Made by a program: the position numbers and the translations under genes. The notes below the pieces were generated by a model. It ran no database searches. It was not told where the DNA came from and saw only the letters and a program-made list of their open reading frames with translations. This document shows, piece after piece, positions 62,181-64,000 of a DNA stretch of 64,000 nucleotides. Where the stretch lies: positions 51,521 through 115,520 of the forward strand of contig RWJK01001228.1 in NCBI GenBank assembly GCA_004335835.1, in the 5' to 3' direction. The DNA comes from Scenedesmus sp. ARA3. Lineage: Eukaryota; Chlorophyta; Chlorophyceae; Sphaeropleales; Scenedesmaceae. Every line of letters begins with the position of its first letter. Position 1 is the stretch's first letter.

Positions 62181-63506
62181 ATTGCCAGCAGGACCCCAGC
62201 TGTGCTGGTGCCAGCTGCGGCGGCGGCAGAATTCTGTAGTGCATCAGGCACTGCCAACGTGTGGCGCTTTTGCTTGCCCTCCTACGCTTCAAGCACTCTG
62301 TACAGCAACAGAACCTGCATATGTGTTCAACCTGTTGTGGCTCATACCACATAAGATGGTGCCAGGACCCACATGTAACTATCTTCTCTCATATGCTGCC
62401 GCTGCTGCCGCGCAGTGTTGCACTCACGTGGCGTTGCAGGCCAGGCCCCTCCAAGAGAAGCCTGTGCTGTTGGCAATGGTGGTGTTGGCGGTGCAGGGGG
62501 TGCACTCCGCTGCACCAGGCTCGGGTGCTGCACCTCCAGGGATCACGCTGAATGCACCAAAGAAGCTGCTCCACGTGAACATTGGCCTACAGCTTGCACA
62601 GCGCCAGTGCAGCTGCGTGCCCCACTTTGTTGCGTTGTCGCCGTTGGTGTTTTGGTTGGAGCTGGTGCCGGCAGGGCTGCAGAACAGAGGATGCAGCAGC
62701 ACACGCAGCAGATGTGAAATAGCGTAGGTTGATTGCAGCAGGCGCCACCAGGGCTGCAGCCCAGGGCAGCAGAACAGAGGTTGCAGCAGCACACGCAGCT
62801 GATGTCAGAAGCTGCGTGAGGTGCTTGCAGCTGGCGGTGCCAGGGCTGCAACGCAGGGGGGTGTGGTGCATATTGCAGTTGCACACAGCATGGTTTAGGT
62901 AGTGTAAGATTCTTTGTGGAGGTGCTGACAGGGCTGCGGTGCAGGTCAACACGCACAGCATTGCAGCAGTAGCCAACACACTGCTCAGATGTCTTTGATA
63001 TGCCGTGCTGTGTGTTTGTGTTGTACGGACCTACAGCTGGTGCTAGGAACACTGGCGGCAGCAAGCCACACAGCAGCAGATGCTGTCTCCAGCCAGTTGC
63101 TGTAACTTTGAAAGTGAGAGGATAGTTACATGTGGGTCCTGGCACCATCTTGGATGGTACTTTGGATTGCAGTAGAGGGTTTGGTGGTCAGGAGCTTGCA
63201 GCACACATGAGCATGCATGCATGTTCCCACGCCTCGATTGAGTGGAGCATGTAATGTAATGTAATGTAATGTCATGTAGGGTAATGTAATTTAATGTGAT
63301 GCATCATGCTCCAATGGCGAAGGTGTGCAGATATAAATGAGAAGTGCGCGCTGACAGAGGGCGTTTCGTACTCACCACTTCTCGCATGCCGTCATGGTGC
63401 TGGTTGCGTAGGTGCCAGGACCGCACAGCACACACGTGCCATCTGTGTTGAGGCCAAAGCCAGGCACGTTCATGCAGGCTGTGCAGTTAGCGCCGTTGGT
63501 GGATGC
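59825..63506 (-). CDS. Cys-rich extracellular protein with C-terminal Hedgehog-type Hint (Hog) domain, partial
   Basis: Resolved exons on the minus strand are 63506-63376, 62676-62428, 62047-61841, 61561-61450, 60869-60477 and 60040-59825; N-terminal exons were not found and may lie beyond the window. The extracellular part has GCC2/GCC3-TNFR-like repeats with sequons (CTACMNVPGFGL, CEKCPAGTSS, CTPCTANTTI, CRPCPSNTTSPGDGN). The Hint domain starts at Cys in GNCFPGHARVW, then VVRVGDVIQ, HRLQLSSSHYAY (block B His), GHVLWVVD and GAFVVWTLEGHAVVEGTAPS (Hog-type end). Hint domains self-cleave their N-terminal flank by a thioester at the first Cys. A helical tail ends the protein. The codon of the catalytic Cys is split by an intron (TG|C). 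Confidence 0.82.
60231..60400 (-). repeat. Truncated copies of the Hint exon 60869-60477 end
   Basis: 60231-60262 repeats SSDETMHK plus the GGTGAGG donor on the minus strand. About 60357-60400 is a decayed second copy. Both lie downstream of the parent exon on that strand. Confidence 0.8.
61115..61168. repeat. (ATTGT)n microsatellite
   Basis: About ten pentamer units with two interruptions, in a Hint-gene intron. Confidence 0.95.
63223..63297 (+). mobile_element. Retroposon-like 3' end with (TGTAA)n tail, copy 2
   Basis: GTTCCCACGCCTCGATTGAG followed by TGGAGCATGTAATGTAATG repeats; it matches 37123-37171 with one substitution and one inserted base. The tail here is longer and degenerate, up to about 63297. 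Confidence 0.5.
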
Positions 63507-64000
63507 CTGACCCTTAGGACTGGGTTTGGACAGGTCGTTGCAGCAGCAGACAGTTGATGATGCAAAACGTAACCAGTCAGAACGTGAAACCCAGCAAGCA
63601 TTTTACTAAGCTCCGGGTTTGGACATAGTGACTGAACATACTTTCACCACAAACTCGCAGATCAGGACAGCCTTGGGACGTCAAGCGTTGCAACGACATG
63701 TTCATTCAACGCCGCTGCTGAAAATTGACTGAGTGTTCACCGTGAGGCGGCATTTTCACCACACAATGCGACTGGGTTGCTGCCCGTCAGCCTGCCAATC
63801 TGCCTGCCTGTCTACCCGCCTGCTTTCATGGCTGGCTGGATGCCTGCCTGCCCGCCTGTCTGCCTGCCTGTCTGCTTGCCCGCCTACCTGCCTGCCTGTC
63901 TGCTTGCCCGCCTACCTGCCTGCCTGCTTCACTGGCTAGCTGGCTGGCTTGCTGGCTTGCTGGCTGGCTTGCTGGCTGGCTGGCTTGCTGGCTTGCTTGC
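63507..64000. other. Right end of the window, low-complexity tetranucleotide region
   Basis: No exon could be supported. From about 63785 the sequence is degenerate (CTGC)n, (CCTG)n and then (TGGC)n. It is probably intron or upstream region of the Hint gene. Confidence 0.6.

Overview
The window is nuclear DNA of a green alga, most likely a chlorophycean (Sphaeropleales-like, an inference). The evidence is: intron-rich genes (4 to 13 exons) with GT-AG introns that keep reading phase across every join; very many CAG/CTG tracts; a thylakoid-lumen photosystem II factor with a bipartite transit peptide; and an expansin, a Hint-domain protein, a sushi/SP-rich wall-type protein and a basal-body protein together on one contig. 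No viral, plasmid or bacterial segment was seen. There is one 50-base assembly gap (52927-52976), inside a CTG tract.

Layout, left to right: GCN5 histone acetyltransferase (+, 5' end outside the window); DUF952 protein (-), divergent from TRM13 tRNA 2'-O-methyltransferase (+); Psb27-like photosystem II lumen protein (-); CEP131/AZI1 centriolar protein (-, 13 exons); a Ser-rich type I membrane protein (+); D-beta-hydroxybutyrate dehydrogenase (+); a secreted GH16-like protein (+); a PRA1-family Rab acceptor (+); a sushi/EGF-like surface protein with an apparent 1-nt frameshift (+); a TDT/SLAC1-type dicarboxylate-sulfite transporter (+); FIS1 (+); an expansin-like protein (+); and a cysteine-rich protein with a C-terminal Hedgehog-type Hint domain (-, runs towards or past the right edge). 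The genes are functionally unrelated neighbours, as usual in an algal nuclear genome. Exon joins were set by hand from splice sites, phase and family conservation; nine gene models close with an intact frame from ATG to stop.

The main structural signal is that almost every gene carries truncated, diverged copies of its own exons in the flanking introns or 3' UTR, about 40 in 64 kb. They follow one rule: copies upstream of an exon keep its 3' splice site and 5' part, and copies downstream keep its 3' part and 5' splice site. This is what repeated tandem duplications with one break in the exon and one in the intron would leave. CTG tracts, in sense orientation, abut many of the splice acceptors and may seed the process. 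Other signals are two long near-perfect hairpins beside and inside the transporter gene, a hammerhead-ribozyme-like motif in one of its introns, and two copies of a roughly 49-bp element ending in (TGTAA)n that look like retroposon 3' ends.
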